Below, in pieces: positions 27,801 to 37,948 of a stretch of DNA of 64,000 nucleotides. The position numbers and the translations under genes were made by a program. Each line of letters opens with the position of its first letter. Within the stretch, counting starts at the first letter, position 1. The stretch comes from an uncultured Oceanospirillaceae bacterium (lineage in GTDB: Bacteria; Pseudomonadota; Gammaproteobacteria; Pseudomonadales; Balneatricaceae): NCBI GenBank assembly GCA_937136055.1, contig CAKZOD010000022.1, positions 124,001 through 188,000 of the forward strand, written 5' to 3'. Under the pieces are notes generated by a model that was given only the letters and a program-made list of their open reading frames with translations, searched no databases and was not told the origin of the DNA.

Positions 27801-28931
27801 ATGTCTACAGAAACAAAAAAATACCCCGTTGGAATGCATCCTGCTCTTCCACCACCTTCTGGTTCAGTAGGACCAGTTAGATGGATGAGAGATAACTTAT
27901 TTTCCTCGGTATCAAATACAGTACTAACCTTTTTAGGTTTGTACATTATTTATCTCGTGGTACCGCCGTTTATTGAGTGGGCGTTCATCGATTCAGTTGT
28001 ACTCGGTGCAGAAAGCCGTAAAGAATGCCTTAAAATAATGGGTGAAGATAGAGGGGCTTGTTGGTCTTTTGTCTATCATCGTTGGGGGCAGTTCGTGTAT
28101 GGCTTCTATCCAATGGAAGAACGTTGGAGAGTGGATGTTTCATTCGTTCTAACAGCGTTAACTATTGCAATTGTATTAGTTGAAAAGCTAAGAGCGATCA
28201 AAGCTGTGCTAATTGCGGCAATTCTTTTCCCTGTTATTAGCTTTTTCTTAATCACAGGTGGAAGTTTTGGTTTAGCAGAAGTACCTACTAACAAGTGGGG
28301 CGGTATTTTACTGACCTTCATTGTTGGTTTAACAGGTATTTTTGTCTCTTTACCAATAGCGATTGTATTGGCTTTGAGCCGTATCTCAAAATTACCGATA
28401 TTTTCATTCTTTGCGACTATCTTCATTGAATTTATTCGTGGTGTACCTTTAATAACGCTATTGTTCATCGCATCGACTTTGCTGTCTTATTTCTTACCAC
28501 CAGGATCGAACTTTGATTTACTACTTAGAGTATTAATCATGGTAACGATTTTCTCTGCAGCTTACATTGCAGAAGTAATTCGTGGTGGATTAGCAGCAAT
28601 CCCAACAGGGCAATATGAAGCAGCTGACGCATTAGGTCTTTCATATTGGCAGAGCATGCGTTTGATTATATTGCCGCAAGCACTGAAGATTTCTATTCCG
28701 GGGATCGTTGGTAGCTTTATCGGCTTATTTAAAGATACAACATTAGTTGTCATCATTGGCTTACTTGATCCTTTAGGGATAGGTATGGCCGCAATTGCGA
28801 CAACTGATTGGGCTGGCTTAAGTACTGAGCTATACGTATTTATTGGTGTATTCTTCTTCATTTTCTGTTTTGGCATGTCACGCTACAGTTTACATTTAGA
28901 GAAGAAGTTAAACACTGGACACAAGCAATAG
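27801..28931 (+). CDS. aapM: Amino-acid ABC transporter permease (AapM/YhdY type)
   Basis: The 376-residue second permease has a soluble N-terminal stretch (KKYPVGMHPALPPPSGSVGP) typical of the AapM family. Several membrane segments follow, then the EAA-loop segment YEAADALGLSYWQSMRLII. It forms the transmembrane heterodimer with AapQ. Spacings of 5 bases upstream and 9 bases downstream show tight operon packing. Confidence 0.92.
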   Translation: MSTETKKYPVGMHPALPPPSGSVGPVRWMRDNLFSSVSNTVLTFLGLYIIYLVVPPFIEWAFIDSVVLGAESRKECLKIMGEDRGACWSFVYHRWGQFVYGFYPMEERWRVDVSFVLTALTIAIVLVEKLRAIKAVLIAAILFPVISFFLITGGSFGLAEVPTNKWGGILLTFIVGLTGIFVSLPIAIVLALSRISKLPIFSFFATIFIEFIRGVPLITLLFIASTLLSYFLPPGSNFDLLLRVLIMVTIFSAAYIAEVIRGGLAAIPTGQYEAADALGLSYWQSMRLIILPQALKISIPGIVGSFIGLFKDTTLVVIIGLLDPLGIGMAAIATTDWAGLSTELYVFIGVFFFIFCFGMSRYSLHLEKKLNTGHKQ

Positions 28932-28940
28932 GAGCCACCA

Positions 28941-29690
28941 ATGGCGAATAATAATGATAAACCTGCAATCATTTTGTCAGGAATGCACAAATGGTACGGC
29001 GACTTTCACGTACTACGTGATATAAATTTAGAAGTTAAAAAAGGTGAAATTATTGTAGTTTGTGGGCCTTCTGGGTCTGGAAAATCGACAATGATTCGCT
29101 GCATCAACCGCTTGGAAGAGCACCAGCAAGGTCAAATTATCGTTGATGGGATTGAGTTAACGAACGACATTAAGAAAATAGATGAAGTGCGTCGAGAAGT
29201 AGGTATGTGTTTCCAGCACTTTAACTTATTTCCACACTTAACGATTCTTGAGAACTGTACGCTAGCACCAATTTGGGTACGTGGCATCCCTAAGAAAGAA
29301 GCAGAAGAAACAGCGATGCATTTCTTAGAGAAGGTTAAAATTCCTGACCAAGCGATGAAATACCCAGGGCAGTTATCTGGTGGACAGCAGCAGCGTGTAG
29401 CTATTGCTCGCTCACTTTGCATGAAGCCTAGAACAATCTTGTTTGATGAGCCAACCTCTGCACTTGATCCTGAAATGATCAAGGAAGTACTTGATGTAAT
29501 GATTGAGTTAGCAGAAGAAGGTATGACAATGATCTGTGTAACTCACGAAATGGGCTTTGCACGTAAAGTTGCCGATCGCGTTATTTTCATGGATGCTGGA
29601 CAAATTGTTGAAGAGAATACTCCTGCTGAATTCTTCGATAATCCTCAAAATGAACGTACTCAGTTGTTCTTGAGCCAGATTCTTCATTAA
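28941..29690 (+). CDS. aapP: Amino-acid ABC transporter ATPase (AapP/YhdZ type)
   Basis: The 249-residue ATPase energises the Aap transporter. Walker A is GPSGSGKST (about 46-54), the ABC signature is LSGGQQQR, Walker B is [13 protein letters not shown] and the switch histidine lies in VTHEMGFA. The length is that of polar-amino-acid ATPases. It is the last gene of the operon, followed by a strong terminator. Confidence 0.95.
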   Translation: MANNNDKPAIILSGMHKWYGDFHVLRDINLEVKKGEIIVVCGPSGSGKSTMIRCINRLEEHQQGQIIVDGIELTNDIKKIDEVRREVGMCFQHFNLFPHLTILENCTLAPIWVRGIPKKEAEETAMHFLEKVKIPDQAMKYPGQLSGGQQQRVAIARSLCMKPRTILFDEPTSALDPEMIKEVLDVMIELAEEGMTMICVTHEMGFARKVADRVIFMDAGQIVEENTPAEFFDNPQNERTQLFLSQILH

Positions 29691-29707
29691 AATGAAAGAT
29701 CTAGAAG

Positions 29708-29739
29708 AAAAACCATCATTATCATGATGGTTTTTTTTT
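29708..29739 (+). terminator. Terminator of the aapJQMP operon
   Basis: CCATCAT (29713-29719), loop TATC and ATGATGG (29724-29730), extended by A/T pairs, are followed by nine T's. It lies about 20 bases after the aapP stop. Confidence 0.92.
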
Positions 29740-29820
29740 GTGTAGAATTTATTCAATTAAAAAAGTCTGTTGCCACTAATTTAGTCATTCACCAGATAAA
29801 TTCATATTTGAGGTAAATCG

Positions 29821-31344
29821 ATGAAAGATAATTCACTATGTGACCTTGGGTTTATTGGCTTAGGTGTAATGGGTAGTAACCTTGTGCTCAACTTAGCGGA
29901 TAATGGTTATAAAGTTGCATGTTTTGATTTAGATAAGCCGAAAATAGCGGCAATTGAAAGTATTGATCGAGAACAGCGAGGTAATGCTAAGCCGCGAGTA
30001 TTCGGTTGCGATTCATTTACTACCTTACTGAGTTCTTTAAAAGTGCCTCATCTATTGATGCTTTCAGTACCAGCAGGTGATGCGGTTGATAATGCATGTG
30101 AGCATTTGATCAGCGCAGGTATAAAAGCTAATGATATTGTTATAGATACCGGTAATAGTCTGTGGACAGATACGCAACAAAGAGAGCAAAAGTATAAAAG
30201 CCATTTTATTTTCTTTTCAACCGCTGTCTCAGGGGGAGAAGTTGGCGCACGTTTTGGACCTTCATTAATGCCTTCAGGTGATCCATATGCTTGGACTCGT
30301 ATCGAAGATATGTTCAAAGCGATAGCAGCTAAAGTTGATGCAAACACTGGAAAACCAATAGAGCGTACTCAGCCTTATAAACCAGTGACCGAGGGGGAGC
30401 CTTGTGCAGCATACATTGGTGCTAGTGGTTCTGGTCATTATGTGAAGATGGTTCACAATGGTATTGAATATGGTGATATGCAACTTATTTGTGAAAGCTA
30501 CCATATTTTACGAGAAGGGCTGAAGCTTGAGCCTGAAGCTATCGCAGATATTTTTGAGCAATGGAACAATGGTTTACTCGATAGTTACTTAATGGAAATT
30601 AGTATCGAGGTTCTGAGGCATAAAGATACTGAAACAGGTAAACCTTTAGTAGATGTCATTCTTGATAGTGCTGGACAAAAAGGTACTGGTCTTTGGACAG
30701 CTATTTCTGCATTAGAGTTTGGGAGCCCTGCCCAATCTATCGCACAAGCCGTTTTCGCCAGGAGCATGTCGAGTTTCAAAACTCAAAGAACAATTGCTAG
30801 CAAACTCTTGCAAGGTCCTGAGGTAGCAACTTATACACAAGCAGAAAAAGGCAAAATGATTGACGAGTTACGGGATGCTTTGTATTGCTCCAAAGTTTGT
30901 GTATATGCACAAGGGTTTCAATTGATGTTAATTGCATCAAAAGAAAAAGCCTGGGATTTGAACTTTGCGGCTATTGCTAAAATTTGGCGCGCAGGATGCA
31001 TTATTAGAGCCGTTTTCCTGGAAGACATTAATCGCGCATTTAAGGAAAATGAAAATTTAGAGAATTTATTACTCAACCCTTTTTTCAATCAACAGATTGT
31101 AAGGCTGCAAAGTAACTGGCGTAAATCAATTGCTAATGCCGCTTTAATGGGAATTCCTCACCCTGCAATGTCTTCGGCATTAGCTTACTATGATAGCTAT
31201 CGCTGTGAAGTATTACCCGCTAATCTGCTACAAGCTCAGAGGGATTTTTTTGGCGCTCATACTTTCTCTCGAGTTGATAAGCCTAGCCAGAAGAAGTTTC
31301 ATGTAGAATGGGCTAGCCAATCTCGTGAGATGAAAGCCTTATAG
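29821..31344 (+). CDS. gnd: 6-phosphogluconate dehydrogenase (decarboxylating)
   Basis: It oxidatively decarboxylates 6-phosphogluconate to ribulose 5-phosphate. The 507 residues start with the NADP Rossmann motif LGFIGLGVMGSNLVLNLADNG, carry the catalytic/substrate segment GSGHYVKMVHNGIEYGDMQL around residue 203, and have the DSAGQKGTGLWT segment of the long Gnd form. GAGG precedes the ATG. It competes with Edd for the same substrate, so this organism can run both the Entner-Doudoroff and oxidative pentose phosphate routes. No HexR-like site was seen upstream. Confidence 0.95.
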   Translation: MKDNSLCDLGFIGLGVMGSNLVLNLADNGYKVACFDLDKPKIAAIESIDREQRGNAKPRVFGCDSFTTLLSSLKVPHLLMLSVPAGDAVDNACEHLISAGIKANDIVIDTGNSLWTDTQQREQKYKSHFIFFSTAVSGGEVGARFGPSLMPSGDPYAWTRIEDMFKAIAAKVDANTGKPIERTQPYKPVTEGEPCAAYIGASGSGHYVKMVHNGIEYGDMQLICESYHILREGLKLEPEAIADIFEQWNNGLLDSYLMEISIEVLRHKDTETGKPLVDVILDSAGQKGTGLWTAISALEFGSPAQSIAQAVFARSMSSFKTQRTIASKLLQGPEVATYTQAEKGKMIDELRDALYCSKVCVYAQGFQLMLIASKEKAWDLNFAAIAKIWRAGCIIRAVFLEDINRAFKENENLENLLLNPFFNQQIVRLQSNWRKSIANAALMGIPHPAMSSALAYYDSYRCEVLPANLLQAQRDFFGAHTFSRVDKPSQKKFHVEWASQSREMKAL

Positions 31345-31888
31345 TCAAACACCATATTACCGAATGTTCAATTTCTGAAGATTTGAAATCAAAGCCACTA
31401 TTTCTCTTTGTTAGGTTTTGATACAAATTACTGAGTTATTATTTCTCGTCTATTTATCGGATTATCTAAACTTTATACATTATTGTTTGAGTGGTGTTTT
31501 CTGCCTATGGTGGGATTTTGAGCTAGAATATACTTGGCGCCACCCTAAATAATTCAAGTAACCAGTGTGAGATACGATTGGAATTATTAATTGCCTGAAA
31601 TCCTAGTGGAAAACTAGAACCAAGAGGTCTGTTTAGATAAGGGTAGAAACAAGACTGTGAAGCTTATTGAATAATACAGTGCCTGTGTCCAATTCCCTTA
31701 GGTTTCAAAATAATCATTTCCTGTAATGTGCTAACTGTAGCAAACGAGATGCTAGAAACTGGATAAAATTGATATCTCTCAGTAGTATAGGGTTAATGTA
31801 ATGAATAATATGTGTAAGTTGAGTTATGTAAAGCGTCAACACATGGATGTGATTCATGCTTAAAAGGAAAGATAGATAGGTGGTGGAT
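31345..31888. other. Intergenic region without a recognised element
   Basis: In this 544-base AT-rich stretch every frame is broken by stops, and I could not recognise an RNA family or strong terminator. The last 10 bases hold the AGGTGG ribosome site of the next gene. The length suggests control sequences or an unrecognised small RNA. Confidence 0.4.
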
Positions 31889-32392
31889 ATGCAAAAATAC
31901 TTTAGTGCGTTATTAGTGGTAGTTCTGATGTTTTCAAACTCAGTGAAGGCTAATGAGATTGCAACGCCAGTAGAAAAAGTCATATTGACTGTTTTTGGAA
32001 ATATTGAACATACCAATAGTGAGCAAGGAGCTCAGTTTGATCGAGCAATGTTACTAGGTTTGAAACAGACAGAAGTATCTACCGAGACACCTTGGACTAA
32101 TGGAGTTCCCCAGTTTGAAGGTCCTTTAATTAAAGACTTACTGGGGATGCTCGGTGGTGTAGGAGAAACCATAGTAGCAACAGCATTGAATGGTTATCAA
32201 ATATCAATACCTATGGAAGATATCGATAATCACTCTGTCGTGCTCGCTATCAAGCGAAATAATAAAGTTTTGAGTGTCAGGCAAAAAGGTCCTCTTTGGG
32301 TGATCTACCCTTGGAGTGAGAACGAAGAGTTACGTTCAAATGTTTATTATTCTCGCTCTATTTGGCAGTTGAAATCATTGGAAGTGCGCTAG
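31889..32392 (+). CDS. Periplasmic protein of the molybdopterin-oxidoreductase-like (SUOX-fold) type
   Basis: The start is set at ATG 31889, six bases after AGGTGG; the product is 167 residues. A signal peptide (MQKYFSALLVVVLMFSNSVK, cleavage near ANE) precedes a single domain with TEVSTETPWTNGVPQFEGPLI-type motifs (landmarks around residues 70-90) and a C-terminal WVIYPWSE segment. These resemble short stand-alone relatives of the sulfite-oxidase-fold molybdopterin domain. The cofactor-ligating cysteine is not visible, so it may not bind molybdenum. It lies 5 bases upstream of a histidine kinase gene, suggesting a sensory accessory role. Confidence 0.7.
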   Translation: MQKYFSALLVVVLMFSNSVKANEIATPVEKVILTVFGNIEHTNSEQGAQFDRAMLLGLKQTEVSTETPWTNGVPQFEGPLIKDLLGMLGGVGETIVATALNGYQISIPMEDIDNHSVVLAIKRNNKVLSVRQKGPLWVIYPWSENEELRSNVYYSRSIWQLKSLEVR

Positions 32393-32397
32393 ATTAA

Positions 32398-35300
32398 ATG
32401 GAGCGAAGAGCATTGTTTAGTCGTTTAAAGACGTTATATATATTTTCCGCTGTCCTTGCTGTTGCATTGATCGTTTCGCTAATTACAGACATCGTCAAAA
32501 TAAGGGAATTACAAAATATTCAAAAAAGGGACGCTAACGTAAGCTTGGTATGGTTTCTGAACCAAGCAGATCGCGAGTCTCGCACCTTCCTGCAAAGTGT
32601 CAGTTATTTTTATATTGAAAATACCGATAGCTCTTACCAAGAAATGTTAACTAGCTTCGATATTTTATGGAGCCGTTATGACATGGAGCTAAACGGCCAG
32701 ATGGAAGATTTAATACGTTCTATCAAAAGCGGACCTGAGCTTTTAGTCTCAACAACAAAGATGCTTAAAGTATTAGACCCTTTAGTCCAAAAGCTGCGGG
32801 TAGGAGATAAAGCAAGTTACGATGAAATCAATGATTTAATCGGTGATCACTTATATCGCTCTTACTTTCTATCTATTAATGCAATGCAAGTAAGGCAGTC
32901 TACACGTAACCAACGTCTCAATACTATCAATGGCTTATACATATATTTACTTGTTACTTTAATGGCAATTTTGCTGGGTAGCGGGTTAATTCTGACGTTT
33001 TTCTTTAAACGCAGTAAAGTGCTCAAATCTCAAAATCAAGTGTTTGAACAGCGAGTTCAAGAGCGAACAGAACAGCTTAGACAAAGTAATGAATCACTAG
33101 TCCTTGAGGCAAAAGTAAGACAGAGAACAGATCAAAAAGCTCATCAATTAATCAGTGCTATAAACCAATCCAAAGAAATTGTTTTTATTCTTAACTCCGA
33201 AAATGAGTTTGTTTTTTTTAACCAGAGCTTTTTAAATTTAAGCGGCGAGCTTAAAGCAAATATTGAGATTGGTAGTGCATTTGAAGAGTATTTAGAGCAA
33301 TTTAGCCAAGCTCAAACAGGCCTAACAGACTTAGATGATATCCAACAGTGGCGTAATGACTGGATTCGTGGTTTAAGTGCAACAAAGCGCTTCTTTGAAG
33401 TCTCATTTTCATCCAATAAGCAATTTATATTCAATATAGATCGGTTAGACGACGGCAGTGTTATATCAATTGGTGCTGATATATCAGCACTGAAACAGGC
33501 CCAGGTCGCGCTTGGAGTGAGTGAAAGGCGCTTTAGAAACTTTGCATTAATTGGTGCCGATTGGTACTGGGAAATGGATGCTGATTTAACAGTTACATTT
33601 CTCGCAGGGGGAGTCAAAACTGTATCGGGGTTAGCACCTGATTTCTTTATTGGTAAAGGACGAGACGAGGGCTACGGGATACAGGGAGCTGGTAATAGAA
33701 AGGTTTTAGATAAATTCTTAAAAATGGCCGATGAAAGACAAACGTTTCATGAATATGAAACTAAATGGAAACGATCCAATGATGTCTTAATTACTATTAG
33801 CTTATCTGGTGAGCCGCGCTTTGATGAGGACGGAGAGTTTATTGGCTATATAGGCGCTGGGCGAGATGTTACGGAGCGTTGTATCGTTGAAGAGCGAGAT
33901 AAGCGCTTACTTACAGCGGTTAATAGTCTTAACTTAATGGTCGCCATTTTCGACAATGAAGATAAATTGGTCTTTTATAACCAAGAGTATGAAGAATTTC
34001 TAAACGGGCTAGATGAAGAGGTTAGTCTAGGTATCAACTTTAAGAAACTCTGGCGCTATAGCTGTGATCATTATGCTAAAAATTCAGATTTTGATGCACA
34101 GTATTGGTATGACTCGCGCTTATCTGTACATCGAGAGCCTATTAATAATTTTGTATTACCTATCGGGTCAGATAGATACCTAAATGTATTTGAGCAAATG
34201 CTGGATGATGGCGGTGTTATCATTGTCACGACTGATATCTCTTCAAGCAAAAAGGCAGAGCAAGAAATACATCGCTTAAGAAATTACCTTGCTAATATCA
34301 TTGATTCAATGTCATCAGTGTTGATTGCTGTCGATGCAAACTATCAGGTAATTCAGTGGAATGTAGCTGCTGAGAAAGATACCGGAGTCAGCTTAAAAGA
34401 TGCTTATCAAAAAAATGTTATCGAAGTTTTCCCCCGTTTAGAGTCTGAAATGGAAAGTATCATTGATGCAGTTACTCAAGAGCGCGAAACTTCGCAGCTC
34501 AAACGATTGTATTTGAAAGACGGTAATACTTTTTACGAAGATATAATCATTTATCCACTAACAACAGGTGAAGAAGCTGGGGCTGTTATTCGTTTAGATA
34601 ATGTCACTGATCAAGTGATGATCTCAGAAATGATGATTCAGTCTGAGAAAATGCTTTCAGTCGGCGGTTTAGCGGCAGGTATGGCGCACGAAATTAATAA
34701 TCCTCTTGCGGGAATGATGCAAACAGCCAATGTAATGCATAATCGCTTATCCAATCAAAAAGTGATTAAAGCGAATGAGGCTGCAGCACAAATATCTGGC
34801 ATTGATATGAAAGCTCTTGAATCCTATATGAGTCAGCGAGGGATCTTGAGTATGCTAGAGAATATTATCGAATCGGGTAAACGTGTCGCCCTAATTGTTG
34901 AGAATATGCTAGATTTCTCAAGGCAAAGTAGTTCTAGTTCTCGTGAGCATGACTTAGCAGATCTATTGGATAAATCTGTAGAATTATCTTCGACAGATTA
35001 TAATTTGAAGTACGATTATGATTTTAGACATATTAATATCATAAAAGAATATCAGGAAAATCTGCCGCTAGTGGTTTGTGAAGCTGGTAAAATTCAGCAA
35101 GTATTCTTGAATATCCTAAGAAATGCAGCACAAGCAATGCAGGAGGCCTGTGTAGAAAAACCTACATTGTTATTTAAAATTAATTACGATGCTGGCCTTG
35201 ATCAGGTAGTTGTTGAAATTGAAGATAATGGGCCCGGAATAGAAGATGAGGTTAAGCGGCGTATATTTGAGCCTTTTTATTCAACAAAAGGTGAAGGCCT

Positions 35301-35436
35301 AGGCACAGGGTTAGGATTAAGTGTCTCGTACTTTATTATTAACGAAAACCATGGTGGGCAGTTGAGTGTCGATTCTGTTGTAGGTAAATGTACGAAATTT
35401 AGCGTTTCGCTGCCACGCAACGCAAAGAATTATTAA
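32398..35436 (+). CDS. Multi-PAS membrane sensor histidine kinase
   Basis: The 1012-residue kinase has membrane segments at about 13-33 and 180-204 enclosing a periplasmic region, then a coiled coil (about 208-245). Three or four PAS-like domains follow (about 243-375, 376-500, 505-625, 630-745), then a HisKA domain with His764 in MAHEINNPLAGMM and an ATPase domain (DNGPGIED; GLGTGLGLSVSYF). No receiver domain is present. It begins 5 bases after the preceding periplasmic-protein gene with no good ribosome site, implying translational coupling. The gene at 35582 is its probable partner. The stimulus is unknown. Confidence 0.88.
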   Translation: MERRALFSRLKTLYIFSAVLAVALIVSLITDIVKIRELQNIQKRDANVSLVWFLNQADRESRTFLQSVSYFYIENTDSSYQEMLTSFDILWSRYDMELNGQMEDLIRSIKSGPELLVSTTKMLKVLDPLVQKLRVGDKASYDEINDLIGDHLYRSYFLSINAMQVRQSTRNQRLNTINGLYIYLLVTLMAILLGSGLILTFFFKRSKVLKSQNQVFEQRVQERTEQLRQSNESLVLEAKVRQRTDQKAHQLISAINQSKEIVFILNSENEFVFFNQSFLNLSGELKANIEIGSAFEEYLEQFSQAQTGLTDLDDIQQWRNDWIRGLSATKRFFEVSFSSNKQFIFNIDRLDDGSVISIGADISALKQAQVALGVSERRFRNFALIGADWYWEMDADLTVTFLAGGVKTVSGLAPDFFIGKGRDEGYGIQGAGNRKVLDKFLKMADERQTFHEYETKWKRSNDVLITISLSGEPRFDEDGEFIGYIGAGRDVTERCIVEERDKRLLTAVNSLNLMVAIFDNEDKLVFYNQEYEEFLNGLDEEVSLGINFKKLWRYSCDHYAKNSDFDAQYWYDSRLSVHREPINNFVLPIGSDRYLNVFEQMLDDGGVIIVTTDISSSKKAEQEIHRLRNYLANIIDSMSSVLIAVDANYQVIQWNVAAEKDTGVSLKDAYQKNVIEVFPRLESEMESIIDAVTQERETSQLKRLYLKDGNTFYEDIIIYPLTTGEEAGAVIRLDNVTDQVMISEMMIQSEKMLSVGGLAAGMAHEINNPLAGMMQTANVMHNRLSNQKVIKANEAAAQISGIDMKALESYMSQRGILSMLENIIESGKRVALIVENMLDFSRQSSSSSREHDLADLLDKSVELSSTDYNLKYDYDFRHINIIKEYQENLPLVVCEAGKIQQVFLNILRNAAQAMQEACVEKPTLLFKINYDAGLDQVVVEIEDNGPGIEDEVKRRIFEPFYSTKGEGLGTGLGLSVSYFIINENHGGQLSVDSVVGKCTKFSVSLPRNAKNY

Positions 35437-35581
35437 CATGACACTTTTAGTGAATTTGTATACAAATACGGACTAAATTGTATAACCTCCCCGCTTATTA
35501 GGTGTTACTCTAATTTACAAAAAATCCATATATCTTAAAAATTACCCATTAGCTGAATGGTATTTTAACGGGTGGTAAGGT

Positions 35582-36895
35582 TTGTTTCAAAGCAATGAAT
35601 TACGCACTATTTTGGTCATAGATGATGAAGATATAGTGCGAAGAAGTTTTTGTGATTCTTTAGAGGATCTTGGGTATAACGTTTTAGGCGCTGAAAATGG
35701 CCAAGTAGGCATTGATATAGCTGTCGAAAGATCTCCAGATCTAATTCTGACAGATCTAAGAATGCCCATAAAAGGTGGTATTGATGTATTAAAGTACTGC
35801 TCAGAACATATGGCTCAAACCCCAGTTATAGTCATCTCTGGTGCAGGCTTGATGGAAGATGTTGTTGAAGCGCTACGATTAGGTGCCTTTGATTATTTAA
35901 CCAAGCCTATTCGGGACCCAGATTTGTTGCAAGCAGCTATTTCAAGAGCGCTTGAACAAGTCAGCTTAAAAGAGCAGAACAATAATTATCAGCAGCATTT
36001 AGAGCAACTTGTTGAAAGTCGTACAGCTGAACTGTCAGAATCAAACAAGCAGTTAGCACTGCATAAAGAGCATTTAGAGCTACTGGTTGATGAGCGCACA
36101 AAAGAGCTTGAAAGCGCTATTACTAATCTCAGGAATACTCAAAGTCAGTTAGTAGAGTCAGCTAAAATGGCCTCCCTTGGTCGCCTGGTAGCAGGTGTCT
36201 CCCATGAATTAAACACTCCGCTTGGCATCTGCCTTACGTTTATCTCTAGTTTGGGGCAGAAATTTAATCGCTTTGAAAAAGATTTTTATGAAGGGAAGCT
36301 GCGCAAAGAAGACTTTGAGAAATTTTTAAAATCTTCTCAAGAGTCTAGTGATGTTGTAATTCACAATCTCACACAAGTGTCAGACTTAATACAGAATTTT
36401 AAAATGGTCTCTGTTGATGTATCGAGTGATATGAAACGAGAGTTTGATCTTGTTGAATACATTAAGAATGTTGTTAAAAGCTTAAAGTGTGAAACATACG
36501 ATACTAAGATTCTAATTGAGTCAGATACAACCCAAAGTTACTCCATTCGCTCTTTTCCGGGCTTCTTTTCTCAAATAGTATCTAATTTGATTATTAACTC
36601 TATGAGTCATGGCTTTCCTTCTGGCTTAGCAGGGACAATCGAAATTGATATTAGCGCTCATGAAAGTGACTTAATTCTAAAATACAAAGATAACGGCAGA
36701 GGAATGAGTGAAGATACCCTAGAGCAGCTGTATGAACCTTTCTTTACAACAGCGAGAGGGAGTGGCGGTAGTGGTTTAGGTATGAACGTACTTTATAATT
36801 TGGTGGTCAGAAACCTATCGGGCACTGTCGATTGCTATAGCAAAATAGGGCAGGGAGTTGAGTTTGTTATCAAGCTCCCTAAGCACCAGTTTTAA
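35582..36895 (+). CDS. Hybrid response regulator-histidine kinase (REC-HK)
   Basis: The 437-residue soluble protein has an N-terminal receiver (acidic Asp14/Asp15, phospho-acceptor Asp58 in LTDLRMP, Lys in LTKPIRD). A long coiled coil (about 125-195) leads to a HisKA domain with His208 (VSHELNTPLG) and a C-terminal ATPase domain (DNGRGMSE, GSGGSGLGMNVLY). There is no DNA-binding or other output domain. The start is TTG with GGTGG upstream. It follows the 1012-residue kinase by 145 bases. It probably relays phosphate from that kinase to a regulator encoded elsewhere. Confidence 0.87.
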   Translation: MFQSNELRTILVIDDEDIVRRSFCDSLEDLGYNVLGAENGQVGIDIAVERSPDLILTDLRMPIKGGIDVLKYCSEHMAQTPVIVISGAGLMEDVVEALRLGAFDYLTKPIRDPDLLQAAISRALEQVSLKEQNNNYQQHLEQLVESRTAELSESNKQLALHKEHLELLVDERTKELESAITNLRNTQSQLVESAKMASLGRLVAGVSHELNTPLGICLTFISSLGQKFNRFEKDFYEGKLRKEDFEKFLKSSQESSDVVIHNLTQVSDLIQNFKMVSVDVSSDMKREFDLVEYIKNVVKSLKCETYDTKILIESDTTQSYSIRSFPGFFSQIVSNLIINSMSHGFPSGLAGTIEIDISAHESDLILKYKDNGRGMSEDTLEQLYEPFFTTARGSGGSGLGMNVLYNLVVRNLSGTVDCYSKIGQGVEFVIKLPKHQF

Positions 36896-36897
36896 CG

Positions 36898-37938
36898 TTA
36901 TTTGAGGGCTATGACTTTGAAGTTAGGGCTTTCATTAATCAAATTTACGCTGTCAAAATATTGCAGCGCTTTCCTCTCGAGAGGGATGTGTAAATTGACC
37001 ACAAAGATAGCCATGCCATCATGCCCTAAACGTTGTTTGGCGGCTTTTAGAAACTGATCTGTTAAGTCATTTTCAACTGAAAACCCAGTATGAAAAGGTG
37101 GGTTGCAAACTACTAACTCGAATTTTTCTTTGATCCCTTTAGCACAACTAGCTGCGATAACTTGGTGTTCAATCCCTTGTTTGTTCAGGTTGAACCGGCA
37201 GGTCTCAATAGCTGCTGCGTTATTGTCAGTGGCAGTGATAGAGCAGTTAAATTTTTTGGCAGCAAGTACACTTAAGTAACCATAACCACAGCCAATATCT
37301 AAAATTGTTTTAACAGCAGGTAGCTGGTTTTCAATCATTTCTAGACTTTCAATGAGCAATTGGCTGCCACGATCAATTTTATTCCAACCAAATACCCCAG
37401 GTTTTGAAGAAAAAACGACAGTTTCTTTAAAGTGTGTTTCTTCAACAGACTCTCTGATCAAGGGGTAGTCTTTATCGTCTAAGGTAGTGCTTGGGTTTTC
37501 GGTGTTTTTATATCGAGCAGCCCAATGTGCTTTATCTGCCTTAAATGTTTCAACATGTAAGTAGCGTTTCGAACTTCGATCGATATAGCCTTTTATACCT
37601 TCTTGTTTAGCACCGCTTATAATCAATTGGCCGTCGCTTTTCAATAATTGATATGCGCTATTGATTACATGATGGGCAAGGGCTTTTTCTTTTGATATTC
37701 TGAAAAATACAAATTGGTAACCCGTGTTAATTAGCTTATCAAAGCTAAAGTCACTAAATGTAGCGTTAAAACCTCGTTGCTGCATTTGCTCCACTACGTC
37801 AACTCGATTGCTGATGACTTCAATATGATTGTTAGCAGCAGGGCAGTTTACCGGGGGGTTCTCATCAAGAATCCACAATGATTTTTCAGTCACTTGAGGA
37901 AAAATACTAAACAATAATTCAAAGCTTTGGTTGTTCAT
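36898..37938 (-). CDS. rsmC: RsmC-like 16S rRNA (guanine-N2) methyltransferase
   Basis: The protein has the two-domain RsmC/RlmG architecture: a degenerate N-terminal methyltransferase-like half (1-165) and a catalytic C-terminal half. The latter has the SKPGVFGWNKIDRGSQLLIE entry motif, the SAM-binding DIGCGYGYLSVLA and the catalytic NPPFHTGF. RsmC methylates G1207 of 16S rRNA. I use ATG 37938 (346 residues), which avoids overlap with rsuA; an upstream in-frame TTG at 37965 would overlap it by 17 bases. It follows rsuA by 10 bases. Confidence 0.88.
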   Translation of the reverse strand: MNNQSFELLFSIFPQVTEKSLWILDENPPVNCPAANNHIEVISNRVDVVEQMQQRGFNATFSDFSFDKLINTGYQFVFFRISKEKALAHHVINSAYQLLKSDGQLIISGAKQEGIKGYIDRSSKRYLHVETFKADKAHWAARYKNTENPSTTLDDKDYPLIRESVEETHFKETVVFSSKPGVFGWNKIDRGSQLLIESLEMIENQLPAVKTILDIGCGYGYLSVLAAKKFNCSITATDNNAAAIETCRFNLNKQGIEHQVIAASCAKGIKEKFELVVCNPPFHTGFSVENDLTDQFLKAAKQRLGHDGMAIFVVNLHIPLERKALQYFDSVNLINESPNFKVIALK

Positions 37939-37948
37939 GATTCGAAGC

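Noticed and set aside
31345..31888. A riboswitch (for example c-di-GMP type) before the signalling cluster
   Set aside because: I looked for conserved aptamer cores and could not match any; the region stays unexplained rather than annotated.
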